From positions 1 to 6,531 of the forward strand of contig JAKQFZ010000354.1 in the NCBI GenBank assembly GCA_029558215.1: a stretch of 6,531 nt of DNA, in the 5' to 3' direction. The position numbers and the translations under genes were made by a program. This DNA is from Candidatus Omnitrophota bacterium. GTDB taxonomy: Bacteria; Hinthialibacterota; Hinthialibacteria; JAKQFZ01. Below, piece by piece: positions 5,623 to 6,531 of this stretch. The notes beneath the pieces were generated by a model, which ran no database searches, had not been told where the DNA came from, and worked only from the letters and a program-made list of their open reading frames with translations. Each line of letters begins with the position of its first letter. The stretch's first letter is position 1.

Positions 5623-6531
5623 TCACCCCATCATCTCAACGACTCGATAGATGCTCATCCACAGGAGAACGATCAACGCAAGCCCCGCCCAGATATTTGA
5701 GAAACGGGAATTGCGATGCGAGCCAACCACCCGTTTGTCATTTGCCAACAAGATGATCACCGCAGCGCATAGAGGTACCGCCAGAATGGTGCTTTTCTGA
5801 GCCAACACAATTCCTTCGATGGTTGTGTTTGCCTGAAGCGTGAAAACTCCCGCCGCGAGCCCGACGGCCATGCCGAGTGCGGTAAAGACACGTGTTGGCA
5901 TTTCGTTGATGTTCGAACTCAGTCCCATCGAATCAGCCAGCAGACCTCCTCCAATCATCGCGTTGACGATGGTTGAGCTGAACGAAGCGGCAAAAAAACC
6001 AAGGCTGAAAAGAACCACGGAGATCTTTCCGAGCAGCGGTTCAAGTTGGGTTGCCATGTTGGCGGCGCTTGTAATCTGGGCGCCTCGGAGCACTGTCGCC
6101 GAAGTCATCGTAATAACCATCGTAATGCCTATAAGAACACCGATGCCCGCCAAGGTGTCCTTGAGACCGGTTCGCAGATCGCTCGAATTCCAGCCCTTTT
6201 GCTGTGCCAGAGTTGACTGATAAAGCGCCGCAATTACAGAGAAGGTCGTTGCGACCATTGCGGTGACAAGTCCTGTGACTTCATGAGGCCAAGGTCTCGG
6301 AACCAGTCCGACGAGCATCGCGGTGATGCTCGGACGCGCGACGATCAGGTTGCCGAGAAAGGCGATCAGCATGAACGCCACCAGTACGAGCATGACTTTC
6401 TCCAAGGCTTGATAGAGACGCTTGGCGGCGAAAACAAAAACCAATGCAACAATGCCGACCACTGCCATCCAGACCATCTCTCCGATTCCGGTGAGCGTTG
6501 TCAGCGCTGTGCTGCATGCCAAGTAGTTTCC
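5623..6531 (-). CDS. NRAMP-family (SLC11-like) divalent metal transporter, N-terminus outside window
   Basis: The frame is open through the right edge, giving 302 C-terminal residues of a membrane protein normally near 400-450. The visible part starts at the end of about TM3 and runs to about TM11. TM5 (MLVLVAFMLIAF, then GLVP) and TM8 (LFSLGFFAASFSS, then IGGGLLAD) resemble the NRAMP family, whose members import Mn2+, Fe2+ or related metals with protons across the inner membrane. The family's TM6 metal site usually reads MPH; here the equivalent stretch is FSVIAALYQS (visible residues about 97-106) and the Met, Pro and His are absent. The TM1 DPGN motif would lie outside the window and cannot be checked. 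The protein may therefore be a divergent branch with altered metal choice. The LTD gene follows 80 bases downstream on the same strand with no clear terminator between. Confidence 0.75.
   Translation of the reverse strand, partial: GNYLACSTALTTLTGIGEMVWMAVVGIVALVFVFAAKRLYQALEKVMLVLVAFMLIAFLGNLIVARPSITAMLVGLVPRPWPHEVTGLVTAMVATTFSVIAALYQSTLAQQKGWNSSDLRTGLKDTLAGIGVLIGITMVITMTSATVLRGAQITSAANMATQLEPLLGKISVVLFSLGFFAASFSSTIVNAMIGGGLLADSMGLSSNINEMPTRVFTALGMAVGLAAGVFTLQANTTIEGIVLAQKSTILAVPLCAAVIILLANDKRVVGSHRNSRFSNIWAGLALIVLLWMSIYRVVEMMG

Noticed and set aside
6107..6125. Short direct repeat CATCGTAAT in the transporter gene
   Set aside because: It encodes repeated Ile/Thr codons in a membrane helix, so codon composition explains it.

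Overview
The window is about 53% GC and densely coded. It looks like the chromosome of an uncultured-type bacterium rather than a mobile element: I see no transposase, integrase, phage gene, tRNA, rRNA or CRISPR array. Taxonomy is a guess. A GTP-dependent PEP carboxykinase together with a secreted lamin-tail (LTD) protein carrying a Thr/Pro linker fits phyla near the PVC and FCB groups, such as Sumerlaeota or Hydrogenedentota. No marker here settles it.

Layout. Plus strand: the end of an unidentified gene (bases 1 to about 124, frame ambiguous) leads into a 45-residue single-pass membrane protein (114-251) with a very strong ribosome binding site. A 277-base non-coding stretch follows. It holds a weak terminator, a promoter candidate and a compact structured leader whose last hairpin contains the ribosome binding site of the next gene. 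That gene is GTP-type PEP carboxykinase (529-2307). A hairpin with a U-tract follows, overlapping a promoter candidate that sits on the PEPCK stop codon. Then come tryptophanyl-tRNA synthetase (trpS, 2376-3350) and, 16 bases later, a nitroreductase-family flavoprotein (3367-3987); these two probably share a transcript. Minus strand, read from the right edge: an NRAMP-like divalent metal transporter missing its N-terminus (5623 to beyond 6531), then a secreted LTD-domain protein (4103-5542). The two strands converge at about 3988-4102, where a hairpin terminator (4046-4071) lies.

How the genes fit together. The genes are mostly unrelated housekeeping functions: gluconeogenesis/anaplerosis, Trp-tRNA charging, a flavin oxidoreductase, metal uptake and one exported protein. 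There is no evidence for a dedicated multi-gene system. The points most worth attention are the structured PEPCK leader, the pckA-trpS junction where a terminator and a promoter overlap, the NRAMP relative lacking the usual TM6 metal-binding motif, and the LTD exoprotein with an unassigned second domain and a short tail after a Thr/Pro linker.
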